Source: Bacteroidaceae bacterium (GTDB taxonomy: Bacteria; Bacteroidota; Bacteroidia; Bacteroidales; Bacteroidaceae). From it: a stretch of DNA of 64,000 bases. A program made the translations under genes and the position numbers. The stretch lies in assembly GCA_017451645.1 (NCBI GenBank), contig JAFTNZ010000030.1, forward strand, positions 242,998-306,997. The letters are read 5' to 3'. Positions within the stretch are counted from its first letter, which is position 1. Every line of letters starts with the position of its first letter. Below are positions 1 to 7,762 of the stretch, piece by piece. The notes under the pieces were generated by a model, which was not told the DNA's origin, ran no database searches, and saw nothing but the letters and a program-made list of their open reading frames with translations.

Positions 1-1
1 C

Positions 2-745
2 ACCTTGAAGGCCGTCACCTGTCATGGTCAGTCAGCCGCCGCCATCACCGGATGTTGGCAAAGTCTCGAAGGCATTCAGACAAACATGCTTAACTTCCTC
101 GAGAATCACGACGAGCAACGCATCGCTTCCGACTTCTTTGCCGGAAATGCCGAGAAAGCCCGTCCGGCCATGATTGTCAGCGCGTGCATGAACACCAATC
201 CCGTCATGGTGTACTTCGGTCAGGAGTTTGGTGAGCGAGGTATGGACGAAGAAGGCTTCAGCGGACGCGACGGACGCACTACCATCTTCGACTATTGGAC
301 GGTAGATACCATCCGCCGTTGGCGCAACGGAGGAAAGTTCGATGGCAAGCTCCTCACCGACGAGGAAAAAGCCCTTCAAGCTTTCTACACCCGTGTGCTC
401 AACCTCTGCACCTCAGAGAAAGCATTGGCCGAAGGCACTTTCTACGACCTCATGTATGCCAACTACGACAATCCGCGTTTCAATTCTCATCGCCAATACA
501 CCTTCCTCCGCAAGTCGAAGAAGGAACTTATCCTCGTGGTGGTGAACTTCGACAAAGCACCTGCCGAAGTGGGCATCAACATCCCCGCCCATGCCTTCGA
601 TTTCCTCGAGATACCCACGAAGGAAACCGTCAAAGCCACCGACCTGCTCACCGGTAAGAAAGAGGACATCGCCCTCTCTCCCACCCTGCAAACCACCACA
701 CGCGTTGACGGATTCAGTGGCAAGGTGTTGAAGGTGAAGTTGTAA
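2..745 (+). CDS. GH13 alpha-amylase family protein, C-terminal part (cut by left window edge)
   Basis: The reading frame is open to the left edge, so this is the last ~247 residues of a longer enzyme; the TTG at base 5 is not its start. The visible part holds conserved region IV of GH13 (sequence NFLENHDEQR, with the transition-state-stabilising Asp of NHD), followed by a PVMVYFGQEFGERG segment typical of bacterial amylases, the last barrel helices, and a C-terminal beta domain from about residue 150. Family knowledge: hydrolysis or transglycosylation of alpha-1,4 glucans. Whether it is secreted cannot be seen because the N-terminus is missing. A terminator hairpin follows 35 bp after the stop, so it ends its transcription unit. 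Confidence 0.9.
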   Translation, partial: TLKAVTCHGQSAAAITGCWQSLEGIQTNMLNFLENHDEQRIASDFFAGNAEKARPAMIVSACMNTNPVMVYFGQEFGERGMDEEGFSGRDGRTTIFDYWTVDTIRRWRNGGKFDGKLLTDEEKALQAFYTRVLNLCTSEKALAEGTFYDLMYANYDNPRFNSHRQYTFLRKSKKELILVVVNFDKAPAEVGINIPAHAFDFLEIPTKETVKATDLLTGKKEDIALSPTLQTTTRVDGFSGKVLKVKL

Positions 746-778
746 TTGTTTCAGGTTCATAGTTTAAGATTCAAGGCA

Positions 779-812
779 GAGGGTCAAAAGGTGTTATCCC
801 TTTTGGCCCTTT
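779..812 (+). terminator. Rho-independent terminator after the amylase gene
   Basis: Inverted repeat AGGGTCAAAAGG / CCCTTTTGGCCCT with a short loop, followed by TTTCTTC. Confidence 0.7.
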
Positions 813-938
813 CTTCAATTTTTCAAAAAAGATTCTTAGCTTTCAAACTATAAAAAAGCCCTTTAAAATCTCTTGAAATAATTGTTGTAGAAGACAAAGT
901 CGGGTTAAGCGTAGTGAAACAAAGCTTAATACCTACTC

Positions 939-1025
939 CAGTATCTATTAAGAGATACTGAAGTACTTCTTAATGAATACTACAGTACTTCCTAAGTAGT
1001 ACTACAGTACTTTATAAGAAGTACT
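939..1025. repeat. Cluster of AGTACT palindromes and short inverted repeats
   Basis: Five copies of the palindrome AGTACT lie at 962, 984, 998, 1006 and 1020, next to a perfect 8-bp inverted repeat CAGTATCT(939-946)/AGATACTG(953-960). Pairs of these can form hairpins, for example AGTACTT(1006-1012) with AAGTACT(1019-1025). The rest of the non-coding stretch 813-1067 shows nothing else. Confidence 0.7.
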
Positions 1026-1067
1026 GAGAGAGAAGTTAAAGAAAAGGAGATTATACTTATGGATATG

Positions 1068-1144
1068 CTATCTTTCTACCCAGTTTTCAAAAGTCAGTCC
1101 ATTAATATTGATAAGATGCAAGTATCTAATAGATAGCGCTTCAT
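1068..1144 (-). pseudogene. PIN-domain toxin remnant with large internal deletion
   Basis: Directly after the antitoxin gene, with an ATGA overlap (ATG at 1144-1142, antitoxin stop at 1143-1141), a frame starts MKRYLLDTCILS, the canonical N-terminus of a VapC-like PIN nuclease with its first metal-binding Asp. It stops after 16 residues. In a second frame the sequence runs on as INGLTFENWVER and a stop at 1068-1070, which resembles the C-terminal end of such toxins. The middle, about 100 residues with the other acidic residues, is gone and the frame is broken, so the toxin is inactive. Assignment of the C-terminal piece is inference; the N-terminal piece is clear. Confidence 0.7.
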
Positions 1145-1404
1145 AAATCTATATTTCTATTGAAGGTTCTACTTGTACGGATATCTTCAATGATTTCATC
1201 TGCACTACGGTCGTCTTTCCAACGCCCAGCGAACGTCAATGCCCATTTGTCTGCATTTTCTTCTACCGTATCCTTAGATGTAATTAGCGATGCTGACAAT
1301 TTGCTTATCAACTCCAATTTTATGTCTTTGCTCAATCCTTTCAACATGCTCCAATAGATATTGCTATTCAGATGTGTATTGGTATTTAAAGATAATGCAT
1401 CCAT
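1141..1404 (-). CDS. Antitoxin of a PIN-type toxin-antitoxin module, toxin decayed
   Basis: 87-aa protein. The C-terminal half (W-x-FAGRWKDDRSADEI...TFNRNI) matches the pattern seen in Bacteroidetes antitoxins paired with PIN-domain toxins: a central WKDDR(S/T)A-EI segment followed by a toxin-binding tail with (R/S)RTFNR. The N-terminal part, predicted helical, would be the DNA-binding or dimerisation part. It is intact and its stop overlaps the start of the toxin remnant, so the two were translationally coupled. With the toxin broken it may be a leftover or may still act as a regulator or as protection against related toxins. The family call is from pattern memory, not a search. Confidence 0.65.
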   Translation of the reverse strand: MDALSLNTNTHLNSNIYWSMLKGLSKDIKLELISKLSASLITSKDTVEENADKWALTFAGRWKDDRSADEIIEDIRTSRTFNRNIDL

Positions 1405-1489
1405 AACGTTTCATTTTATTTTATATGCAAAGAAACAATATTCTTTTTTATTTTTCCAAGGAATCACCCTGTTTTTCATTTATTTCCCC

Positions 1490-1497
1490 TATATTTG
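1490..1497 (+). promoter_or_regulatory. Possible Bacteroidetes -7 box before the hairpin RNA
   Basis: TATATTTG fits TAnnTTTG; no clear TTTG -33 box is visible at the right distance. It would start a transcript near 1505 reading through the palindrome at 1596-1745. Confidence 0.35.
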
Positions 1498-1595
1498 CAT
1501 CGGTAATCGAGTTTTAACATTAAAAATAACATACATTGCCTATGAAGCATAGCGTATAATTCGATACGCACATTTTAAAACATATTGGAAAAGCG

Positions 1596-1745
1596 TTTTA
1601 GCTTTATTCTATCATTCCGAAAGTTTGGCGACTAAAAAGATTCGATAAGAGTAATAGCGAAAATGCTCGTGCCTATGGCGCGGGCTTTTGGTTATTCTAT
1701 CGAATCGGGTTACGCCAAACACCTCGGAATGGGAATACGCTAAAA
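1596..1745 (+). ncRNA. Long structured RNA-like palindrome (150 nt, or a MITE)
   Basis: Nested complementary blocks pair from outside in: 1596-1602 with 1739-1745, 1605-1609 with 1733-1737, CATTCCGA 1613-1620 with 1724-1731, TTTGGCG 1624-1630 with 1713-1719, GATTCGATA 1639-1647 with 1698-1706, 1649-1655 with 1691-1697, AAAA 1660-1663 with 1686-1689, and 1665-1673 with 1677-1685 around a UAU loop. The imperfect positions seen (1651/1695, 1655/1691, 1667/1683, 1670/1680) are all G-U pairs if the plus strand is transcribed and would be A-C mismatches on the other strand. That favours a plus-strand RNA over a decaying DNA palindrome. No reverse transcriptase or transposase is nearby. Confidence 0.5.
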
Positions 1746-1855
1746 AGTCTCGCGCTTTTTTTTGTGCGTAATTCTCAGAGGAACAAAGGGACAACGGAGT
1801 AACCTGAAAAGCCGTAATAAAGTGAGTAAGGAGTATATATGTAAAAATCGAATTT

Positions 1856-2247
1856 ATGAATCTTGAAAGTATTGCTTTTGCCATTATTGGAGCTTTTTTA
1901 GCCTATGGTGCATTAGGTTGTATTGTAATGTTAATAAGAGGACTTTTTCTGAATGACAAAGAATCTCTTTCATATAGGAAATATTGGCATCTTTTGGTTG
2001 GTGGTTTTATTCTTTGTGCAGGGCTTTCTGTTTCTCTATTAGGACAGGCATATGAAGATTTCTTTGGTAAAGAAGATAATATCAAAAGTACAATAGTAAT
2101 TCTCCAAATTTTAGAGGAGATGCACGTTATGGAGCATGCAATAGTGGATGTGGCTGCAGATCATATGTATCTGATGGTGCTGGTGGATGTTCCAACTGTA
2201 GATATTATGGATGTTCTACAAATAAGTTTGGACATAGACATTACTAA
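1856..2247 (+). pseudogene. Membrane protein with Cys-rich tail, frameshifted at an A-tract
   Basis: From ATG 1856 the frame encodes two membrane segments (about residues 5-28 and 46-65) and then, after residue ~76, turns into unlikely sequence that ends at 2293. One frame back, open from 2080 to a stop at 2245-2247, lies a convincing Cys-rich tail: GDARYGACNSGCGCRSY...GGCSNCRYYGC...GHRHY. Adding one A to the AAAA run at 2084-2087 joins the two parts into a single protein of about 130 residues. The spaced Cys-x-Cys and C-x2-C pairs look like a metal-binding knuckle. The gene is therefore disrupted, phase-variable at the tract, or affected by a one-base read error. It is followed by another small membrane protein with a zinc ribbon. 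Confidence 0.55.
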
Positions 2248-2315
2248 TCATGTATACAACCATTTAAATATATACGTGACAAACATAATTTAAATACAAT
2301 TTAATTAACAATAAA

Positions 2316-2732
2316 ATGAAATGTCCTAAATGTAATGTCATTAATCAAAATGGCTCTAAATATTGTAGAAATTGTGGTAGTGAATTACCAAAGAGCATTA
2401 AAGTAAATGAAAAGATGCCTAATAATCCTATAGGAAGGTTTTGCTATACCATAGCAATAATTTCTTTTTTATTTGCAATGTTTAATGCTATAATTGCACC
2501 TGGTTTTGCAAGCTATTATGGAACAGAACATAACGGTATGTATGAAGCGGAAATATCCCACCCATGGGGTAGTGGATTCGCCATGGGATTAGGAGCTTCT
2601 GAAATTGAATCAATGGCTTACCAACAAGCTGATAAATCTTATAATGATGAATTGTTTCGCTTGCAATTATTTGGATATATAGGTACAGCATTGTTTGTTG
2701 TATTAGGAATTATCTCAAGTAAGAAAAAATAA
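2316..2732 (+). CDS. Zinc-ribbon membrane protein of unknown function
   Basis: 138 aa. It opens with a classic zinc ribbon, MKCPKCNVINQNGSKYCRNCG (two CxxC pairs at residues 3-6 and 17-20), then a basic linker. Hydrophobic segments lie at about 45-65 and 115-133, with a loop of about 50 residues between them. Many Bacteroidetes encode small proteins of this build; no enzyme motif is visible. It follows the frameshifted Cys-rich gene by 68 bp in the same direction and ends at a good terminator, so the two may have been one unit. Both are AT-rich compared with the rfb genes downstream. Confidence 0.7.
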   Translation: MKCPKCNVINQNGSKYCRNCGSELPKSIKVNEKMPNNPIGRFCYTIAIISFLFAMFNAIIAPGFASYYGTEHNGMYEAEISHPWGSGFAMGLGASEIESMAYQQADKSYNDELFRLQLFGYIGTALFVVLGIISSKKK

Positions 2733-2743
2733 TAAAACATAAT

Positions 2744-2783
2744 AAGCGGAGGCCTTATTATTAGGGCATCCGCTTTTATTATA
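2744..2783 (+). terminator. Terminator after zinc-ribbon gene
   Basis: AAGCGGA (2744-2750) pairs with TCCGCTT (2769-2775), followed by a T-rich stretch. Confidence 0.7.
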
Positions 2784-2795
2784 TGTATAGACATT

Positions 2796-3134
2796 TCAAT
2801 TGTAATCTCTCTCAATCTCCAAAATAATGCTGTGGAGGAACTCGTCTGAGACATTAGGAATGTCACTTTTGTCGTAAATGTATAGAAAAGAGAGGATTGT
2901 ATCGTTAATGGTCAAGCGTATGATAACTCGACCTCCACCACGTTTTCCGCTATTTTTTGAAGATATGCCCAAACGTATTTTACGCATACCATCGTGTAAT
3001 TCTGTCCCTTGGATAGGATTCTCTACGAGAGAATTCAGTAAAGTCTTGAAATCTTCAGGTAAAGAACGATAGCGTTTCTTTAGTTTTTTGAATGCTTTCT
3101 GAAAATCTTCTGAAAACTTAATTTGGGTTATCAT
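2796..3134 (-). CDS. RelE/ParE-superfamily toxin
   Basis: 112 aa, the usual size of this toxin fold. The N-terminus (ITQIKFSEDFQKAFKKLKKRY) gives the helical hairpin; the core IRLGISSKNSGKRGGGRVI and SFLYIYDKSDIPNVSDEFL give the beta sheet with the basic face and the late YxYxKSD motif found in RelE/HigB-like RNases. Family knowledge: ribosome-dependent mRNA cleavage or, for ParE types, gyrase poisoning; which one applies cannot be told from sequence alone. Its start overlaps the stop of the upstream 61-aa antitoxin (ATGA at 3131-3134), the normal arrangement of a toxin-antitoxin operon. Unlike the two PIN modules in this window, this one looks intact. Confidence 0.8.
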   Translation of the reverse strand: MITQIKFSEDFQKAFKKLKKRYRSLPEDFKTLLNSLVENPIQGTELHDGMRKIRLGISSKNSGKRGGGRVIIRLTINDTILSFLYIYDKSDIPNVSDEFLHSIILEIERDYN

Positions 3135-3316
3135 AATGATTCAATGAATTTCAAAGCTTCATCTTTACTCATAGAAGGTGCGATTTCACACTCTTTTTTT
3201 GCACGGACAATGGCTTTGGCCATGCGATAAGCATTTTCCAACTCCATCAGACGACTCCAACGGGAATTGCTGAGACGGACGGTAATATTGCGGGTATTTT
3301 GCTCTATAACGTGCAT
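3131..3316 (-). CDS. Antitoxin of the RelE/ParE-type module
   Basis: 61 aa. The N-terminus (ITVRLSNSRWSRLMELENAY) fits a short beta-strand then helix, consistent with a ribbon-helix-helix DNA-binding unit, and the tail (APSMSKDEALKFIESL) would wrap the toxin. It is first in the operon and translationally coupled to the toxin. The promoter just upstream has both boxes. Autorepression is expected for the family but no operator repeat was identified by eye. Confidence 0.7.
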   Translation of the reverse strand: MHVIEQNTRNITVRLSNSRWSRLMELENAYRMAKAIVRAKKECEIAPSMSKDEALKFIESL

Positions 3317-3347
3317 ATTCTATCTTTTATATAGTTAATTGATTTTG

Positions 3348-3378
3348 CAAAGATAAAGGGTTTTATCATAAACTCAAA
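3348..3378 (-). promoter_or_regulatory. Bacteroidetes-type promoter of the toxin-antitoxin operon
   Basis: Reading the minus strand: TTTG (3378-3375), 19-bp spacer, TATCTTTG (3355-3348). Both boxes fit the sigma-ABfr consensus. Confidence 0.65.
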
Positions 3379-3418
3379 AGAAAACGGATTGTTTTTGTCG
3401 CGAGTCTAATTAAATAAT

Positions 3419-3446
3419 CCCCCACTACATCGTTGATATAATGGGG
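3419..3446 (-). terminator. Hairpin downstream of DUF2271-like gene
   Basis: CCCCCATTAT and a matching TAGTGGGGG on the minus strand, followed by an AT-rich but not strongly U-rich tail; weak terminator. Confidence 0.4.
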
Positions 3447-3477
3447 GAATTGTATCCGAGGGACTTCTCTTCTTTGT

Positions 3478-4077
3478 TTATTTCACTATAACTTTGACAG
3501 ATTTCACCATGCCGGCATATTCTTCGTTGGAACCTGTTTCGGTGGCGGTCATTGGAATCTCGCCCACCGTGGCTTCGGGGTTGATGGTACCCGTGAACAG
3601 GATGCGGCACTCGTTTTTGAGGGTTGCCTCGACAAGCACTTTGTAAGTTCCCTTGGCTACGCGTTTGCCTTTGTTGTCGGTGAAGTCCCACATGAATGTC
3701 TGCTTTCCACTCTCTTTGGGAGTGGCTCCAGTGAATGCATCCAATTCGATGTCAGATATTTCCGATGCTTTAGCATGTTCAACCCAAGTGGGTACGCAAG
3801 TCGGACGATAGGTGTATCCTCGCTTGATGGGTTGGCCCTCGCGTACACGCCCTTTGGTGGTGAATGAGGTGACGAAGAGGGTTTTGACAACTTCATTCTT
3901 CTCATTCTCTACCCAAACGGCATATTGGTTTGAGCCGGGACCTGATTTGCGATTGTAGTCGAACGTAATTTCCACACACTTGTCCTTGGAGAACTTTTTC
4001 TCCGGTTGCCCGCCATTCATTGCCAATATCCAGAGGGAACTGGCGATGAGCAGACACATGGTGATAATCTTTTTCAT
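3478..4077 (-). CDS. Secreted DUF2271-like protein
   Basis: The start is set at ATG 4077 (MKKIITMCLLIASSL), which gives a clean signal peptide; an upstream ATG at 4116 would overlap rfbB and precede the signal. The mature part is about 180 residues of beta-rich sequence: VEITFDYNRKSGPGSNQYAVWVEN, then FTGATPKESGKQTFMWDFTDNKGKRV and GTYKVLVEATLKNE, the pattern of DUF2271, a FlgD/Ig-like fold sometimes paired with flavinylated or iron-related proteins. Function is unknown. It lies 36 bp downstream of rfbB on the same strand but need not be functionally linked. Confidence 0.7.
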   Translation of the reverse strand: MKKIITMCLLIASSLWILAMNGGQPEKKFSKDKCVEITFDYNRKSGPGSNQYAVWVENEKNEVVKTLFVTSFTTKGRVREGQPIKRGYTYRPTCVPTWVEHAKASEISDIELDAFTGATPKESGKQTFMWDFTDNKGKRVAKGTYKVLVEATLKNECRILFTGTINPEATVGEIPMTATETGSNEEYAGMVKSVKVIVK

Positions 4078-4112
4078 GATGATAATTTTTATTCGGGTTT
4101 TTCTGTCACTAA

Positions 4113-5246
4113 TCATCTACCCTTATACATCCCTTCGTAGTATTTCTGATAGTCTCCGCTGGTGACGTTGTCCATCCATGCTTGATTGTCGAGATACCAA
4201 CGGACGGTCTTTTCGATTCCTTCTTCGAACTGGAGGCTGGGTTCCCAACCGAGCTCTTTTTGAAGTTTGGTAGAGTCGATGGCATAACGCATATCGTGTC
4301 CCAAACGGTCGGTGACGTAGGTGATGAGCTCCAATGAGTGGCCTTCGGGGTTGCCGAGCAAGCGGTCAACCGTCTTGATGATGACGTGGATGATGTCGAT
4401 ATTCTTCCATTCGTTGAATCCGCCGATATTGTAGGTTTCTGCAATCTTTCCTTCGTGGAAGATGACATCGATGGCACGTGCATGGTCAACGACATAGAGC
4501 CAATCGCGTACGTTCTCTCCTTTACCATATACGGGCAGCGGTTTGCGCTGACGGATATTGTTAATGAAGAGGGGAATCAGCTTTTCGGGGAATTGGTAGG
4601 GACCATAGTTGTTGGAACAATTGGTGACGATGGTGGGCATGCCATAGGTGTCGTGATAGGCACGTACGAAGTGGTCGCTGCTGGCCTTTGATGCACTGTA
4701 GGGAGAGTGCGGATTATACTTGGTGTGCTCGTAGAAGAAGTCCTTACCATAGGCCAAATGGTGTTCGCCTGATGAGGCTGTGGTGGTGAATGGAGGCTCA
4801 ACACCTTCGGGATTTGTCAATTCGAGTGCTCCGTACACTTCGTCGGTAGAGATGTGGTAAAAGCGTTTTCCTTCGTACTTCTCGGGCAATGACTCCCAAT
4901 AGATTTTGGCTGCTTGCAGAAGGGAAAGTGTTCCCATGACATTGGTGCGCGCAAAAGTGAATGGGTCTTTGATGGAACGATCCACATGGCTTTCGGCTGC
5001 AAGGTGTATGATACCATCCACTTTATGGTCTTGCATGAGTTTGAGCATCAGGTCGAAATCGCAAATGTCAGCTTTGACAAAGGTATAGTTAGGACGCTCT
5101 TCTATGTCTTTCAGATTGGCCAAGTTGCCGGCATAGGTGAGTTTGTCCACATTGATGATATGGTAATCGGGGTATTTGTTGACAAAGAGTCTTACGACGT
5201 GGCTGCCAATGAATCCGGCTCCGCCGGTGATGATGATATTTCTCAT
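4113..5246 (-). CDS. rfbB: dTDP-glucose 4,6-dehydratase
   Basis: 377 aa, full length for RmlB. The N-terminal Rossmann motif GGAGFIGSH binds NAD+; the STDEVYG segment carries the catalytic Asp and Glu; YSASKASSDH is the YxxxK active site of extended short-chain dehydrogenases; the GKGENVRDWLYVVDHARA segment is typical of nucleotide-sugar dehydratases. It converts dTDP-glucose to dTDP-4-keto-6-deoxyglucose in the cytoplasm for surface polysaccharide or glycan synthesis. It is last of three genes in order rfbA, rfbC, rfbB, 36 bp after rfbC. The rhamnose reductase rfbD, often between rfbC and rfbB in Bacteroides, is not present here. Confidence 0.97.
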   Translation of the reverse strand: MRNIIITGGAGFIGSHVVRLFVNKYPDYHIINVDKLTYAGNLANLKDIEERPNYTFVKADICDFDLMLKLMQDHKVDGIIHLAAESHVDRSIKDPFTFARTNVMGTLSLLQAAKIYWESLPEKYEGKRFYHISTDEVYGALELTNPEGVEPPFTTTASSGEHHLAYGKDFFYEHTKYNPHSPYSASKASSDHFVRAYHDTYGMPTIVTNCSNNYGPYQFPEKLIPLFINNIRQRKPLPVYGKGENVRDWLYVVDHARAIDVIFHEGKIAETYNIGGFNEWKNIDIIHVIIKTVDRLLGNPEGHSLELITYVTDRLGHDMRYAIDSTKLQKELGWEPSLQFEEGIEKTVRWYLDNQAWMDNVTSGDYQKYYEGMYKGR

Positions 5247-5282
5247 TACTATTAAATACTTTTTTTATCAATACAATTTTTA

Positions 5283-5852
5283 TCAATACAACTCCATATT
5301 AATATCGAAGGGAGAGTCGAAATCCTTCAATTGGGGATGGTGTGCATCCTTTTCGCTGAGAAGTACTTTGTCGGCAGGTATCTGCCAGTCGATGGCAAGT
5401 GTGGGGTCATCCCAAGCAATGGCTCCTTCGGCTTGAGGAGCATAGAAATTGTCGCACTTGTACTGGAAAATGACTTCATCGCTGAGGACACTGAATCCGT
5501 GAGCAAATCCGCGTGGTACGAAAAACTGGCGATGATTCTCCTCTGTGAGTTCACAACTTACCCACTGGCCGTATGTGGGCGACCCTTTGCGAATGTCAAC
5601 GGCAACGTCTAACACGGCACCTTTGACACAACGTACTAATTTGCTCTGTGCATAAGGAGGCTTTTGGAAATGAAGTCCTCGGAGCACTCCGTAGCTGGAT
5701 TTGCTTTCGTTGTCCTGCACAAAGCGAACGGTGCGCACTTTTTCATCGAACATGCGCTGGCTGAACGACTCGAAAAAGTATCCGCGCGCATCGGTGAATA
5801 TGCGCGGCTCTATAATGACTATGCCTTCAATGGCTGTTTTAATGACGTTCAT
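5283..5852 (-). CDS. rfbC: dTDP-4-dehydrorhamnose 3,5-epimerase
   Basis: 189 aa, the usual RmlC length. It has the cupin-type core with RGLHFQKPPYAQSKLVRCVKG (catalytic His in RGLHFQ) and PRGFAHGFSVLSD, followed by the substrate-binding EGAIAWDDPTLAIDW. It epimerises C3 and C5 of dTDP-4-keto-6-deoxyglucose. It sits 8 bp after rfbA and upstream of rfbB, so the three are clearly co-transcribed. Its presence argues that an L-sugar (rhamnose or a relative) is the product, even though the final reductase is not in the window. Confidence 0.97.
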   Translation of the reverse strand: MNVIKTAIEGIVIIEPRIFTDARGYFFESFSQRMFDEKVRTVRFVQDNESKSSYGVLRGLHFQKPPYAQSKLVRCVKGAVLDVAVDIRKGSPTYGQWVSCELTEENHRQFFVPRGFAHGFSVLSDEVIFQYKCDNFYAPQAEGAIAWDDPTLAIDWQIPADKVLLSEKDAHHPQLKDFDSPFDINMELY

Positions 5853-5860
5853 AATCTTCG

Positions 5861-6745
5861 TTATCCTTTCAATTCGTCTATCACTTTCAGCAAATATTGT
5901 CCGTATTGGTTCTTCAGCATGGGTTGGGCCACTTCGCGCATCTTCTTCTCGTCAATCCATCCTTGACGGTAGGCGATACCTTCGAGGCAGGCTACTTTCA
6001 GCCCCTGACGTTTTTCGATGACTTCGATGAAGGTGGATGCTTCGCTCAGTGAATCATGTGTACCAGTATCGAGCCATGCAAAACCACGTCCGAGGGTTTG
6101 TACTTTCAATTCCTTATCGTTGAGGAAGGTCTGATTGACTGTTGTGATTTCCAATTCGCCACGCGGAGAGGGCTTGATGTTCTTGGCAACTTCCACCACT
6201 TTGTTAGGATAGAAATAGAGACCAACCACGGCATAATTGCTTTTGGGCTGGGCGGGCTTCTCCTCAATGCTGAGGCAGTTGCCTTCCTTGTCAAACTCTG
6301 CCACACCATAACGCTCAGGGTCGCTCACCCAATAGCCGAACACGGTAGCCTTCTGTTCTTCTTCTGCCGTGCGGACAGCTTCGCGAAGCATACCTGTGAA
6401 ACCTCTTCCATGAAAGATGTTGTCTCCAAGTACCAGACAAGCTGAGTCGTTGCCGATGAACTCCTCACCAATGATGAAGGCTTGTGCCAAACCATCGGGA
6501 CTTGGTTGTTCGGCATACTCAAACTTGACACCATAGTCGCTACCATCGCCCAACAGACGTTTGAAACCAGGCAGGTCGTGTGGAGTGGAGATGATGAGGA
6601 TTTCCCTGATGCCGGCCAACATCAACACCGAGATAGGATAATAAATCATCGGTTTGTCATAGATGGGTATCAATTGTTTGCTGACACCCTTGGTGATGGG
6701 GTAAAGACGAGTACCGCTACCACCGGCCAATACGATTCCTTTCAT
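5861..6745 (-). CDS. rfbA: Glucose-1-phosphate thymidylyltransferase
   Basis: 294 aa, full-length RmlA. The signature [18 protein letters not shown] near the N-terminus and [16 protein letters not shown] give the nucleotide- and sugar-phosphate-binding sites; [10 protein letters not shown] and [20 protein letters not shown] are family hallmarks. It makes dTDP-glucose from glucose-1-phosphate and dTTP and is the entry step and usual control point of the pathway. First gene of the operon; a promoter with both boxes lies 56-87 bp upstream. Confidence 0.97.
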   Translation of the reverse strand: MKGIVLAGGSGTRLYPITKGVSKQLIPIYDKPMIYYPISVLMLAGIREILIISTPHDLPGFKRLLGDGSDYGVKFEYAEQPSPDGLAQAFIIGEEFIGNDSACLVLGDNIFHGRGFTGMLREAVRTAEEEQKATVFGYWVSDPERYGVAEFDKEGNCLSIEEKPAQPKSNYAVVGLYFYPNKVVEVAKNIKPSPRGELEITTVNQTFLNDKELKVQTLGRGFAWLDTGTHDSLSEASTFIEVIEKRQGLKVACLEGIAYRQGWIDEKKMREVAQPMLKNQYGQYLLKVIDELKG

Positions 6746-6800
6746 AAAATATATTTAAATAAGAGTTTATAATATATTCTTGTCGTTTCCTTAAACGATG

Positions 6801-6832
6801 CAAAGAAACGAGTTTTTCTTGAATTATGCAAA
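6801..6832 (-). promoter_or_regulatory. Likely promoter of the rfbA-rfbC-rfbB operon
   Basis: Minus strand: TTTG (6832-6829), 20-bp spacer, TTTCTTTG (6808-6801), one mismatch from TAnnTTTG. Confidence 0.5.
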
Positions 6833-6903
6833 CAAACCTTATGAAAAGTCCCGTTTTGTAGCTCGATAATATATGATAAAGTGGAAAAATAAGCAGTAAA
6901 AGC

Positions 6904-6934
6904 TTTGTCATTCGAAAATAAAGCAGTAATTTTG
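6904..6934 (+). promoter_or_regulatory. Promoter of rpsP
   Basis: TTTG (6904-6907), 19-bp spacer, TAATTTTG (6927-6934); leader of about 55 nt. Confidence 0.65.
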
Positions 6935-6994
6935 CAGCCGCTAATACGGGTTATTGGCAATGTTCAAATCAATAATTAATTAAAAAACAACAAA

Positions 6995-7537
6995 ATGGCA
7001 ACAAAAATCAGATTGCAAAGACACGGACGCAAGAGCTACGCTTTCTATGCTATCGTAATTGCAGATGTAAGAGCACCACGTGATGGTAAGTTTACTGAGA
7101 AGATTGGAACTTATAACCCTAACACCAATCCTGCCACAGTAGATTTGAATTTCGAACGCGCACTTTATTGGGTAAACTGCGGCGCACAGCCGACTGACAC
7201 AGTCCGCAACATCCTCTCTCGTGAAGGTGTGTACATGATGAAGCATCTCATGGGCGGTGTAAAGAAAGGCGCTTTTGACGAGGCTGCAGCACAGGCTAAG
7301 TTTGAAGCTTGGAAGAAGGATAAGCAGAATGGAATCGCCCAACTTGTAGCAAAGGAGGAAGAGGCTGCTAAGGCTGCTGCCAAAGCTCGTTTGGAAGCAG
7401 AGAAAAAAGTAAACGAGGAAATAGCTAAGAAGGTAGCGGAAAAGAAGGCTGCTGAAGCTGCTGCCAAAGCCGAGGCTGAGGCTGCTGCCAATGCAGAAGA
7501 AGAAGCTCCTGCTGAAGAAAATGTAGCAGAGGCATAA
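6995..7537 (+). CDS. rpsP: 30S ribosomal protein S16
   Basis: 180 aa. The first ~80 residues are S16: [42 protein letters not shown], followed by the [24 protein letters not shown] segment. The rest is a charged Ala/Glu/Lys tail (repeats of EAAAKA type) that is normal for Bacteroidetes S16 and would extend from the ribosome surface as a helix. Single-gene transcript with its own promoter and a strong terminator. Confidence 0.97.
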   Translation: MATKIRLQRHGRKSYAFYAIVIADVRAPRDGKFTEKIGTYNPNTNPATVDLNFERALYWVNCGAQPTDTVRNILSREGVYMMKHLMGGVKKGAFDEAAAQAKFEAWKKDKQNGIAQLVAKEEEAAKAAAKARLEAEKKVNEEIAKKVAEKKAAEAAAKAEAEAAANAEEEAPAEENVAEA

Positions 7538-7576
7538 TTCCTCATAAATTTAATTCGATTTATCTCAAACAAACAG

Positions 7577-7609
7577 AAAAGTCCTCCATCGATGGAGGGC
7601 TTTTTTTGT
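7577..7609 (+). terminator. rpsP terminator
   Basis: GCCCTCCATCGATGGAGGAC-type perfect stem (7581-7600) followed by seven T. Confidence 0.85.
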
Positions 7610-7725
7610 TTCCTTCTGCTCCCTTTTTGTGTGTTTGTTACAACTGATATTACTGGTTTCTTCTATGACAAATAGAGAAAAAATCTTTTTTGCTATCATA
7701 TATGTTTTACAACATACCTTTTTTG

Positions 7726-7756
7726 TTGTGAGTATTGTGGAAAAGCAATACCTTTG
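7726..7756 (+). promoter_or_regulatory. Promoter before candidate small RNA
   Basis: TTG (7726-7728), 20-bp spacer, TACCTTTG (7749-7756), with no open reading frame of note downstream. Confidence 0.55.
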
Positions 7757-7762
7757 CAAACG

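Noticed and set aside
1596-1745. Retron msr-msd RNA
   Set aside because: A long hairpin fits, but no reverse transcriptase lies in the neighbourhood.
1612-1884. 90-codon minus-strand frame across the large palindrome
   Set aside because: Runs through the inverted repeat; no initiation signal and no family.
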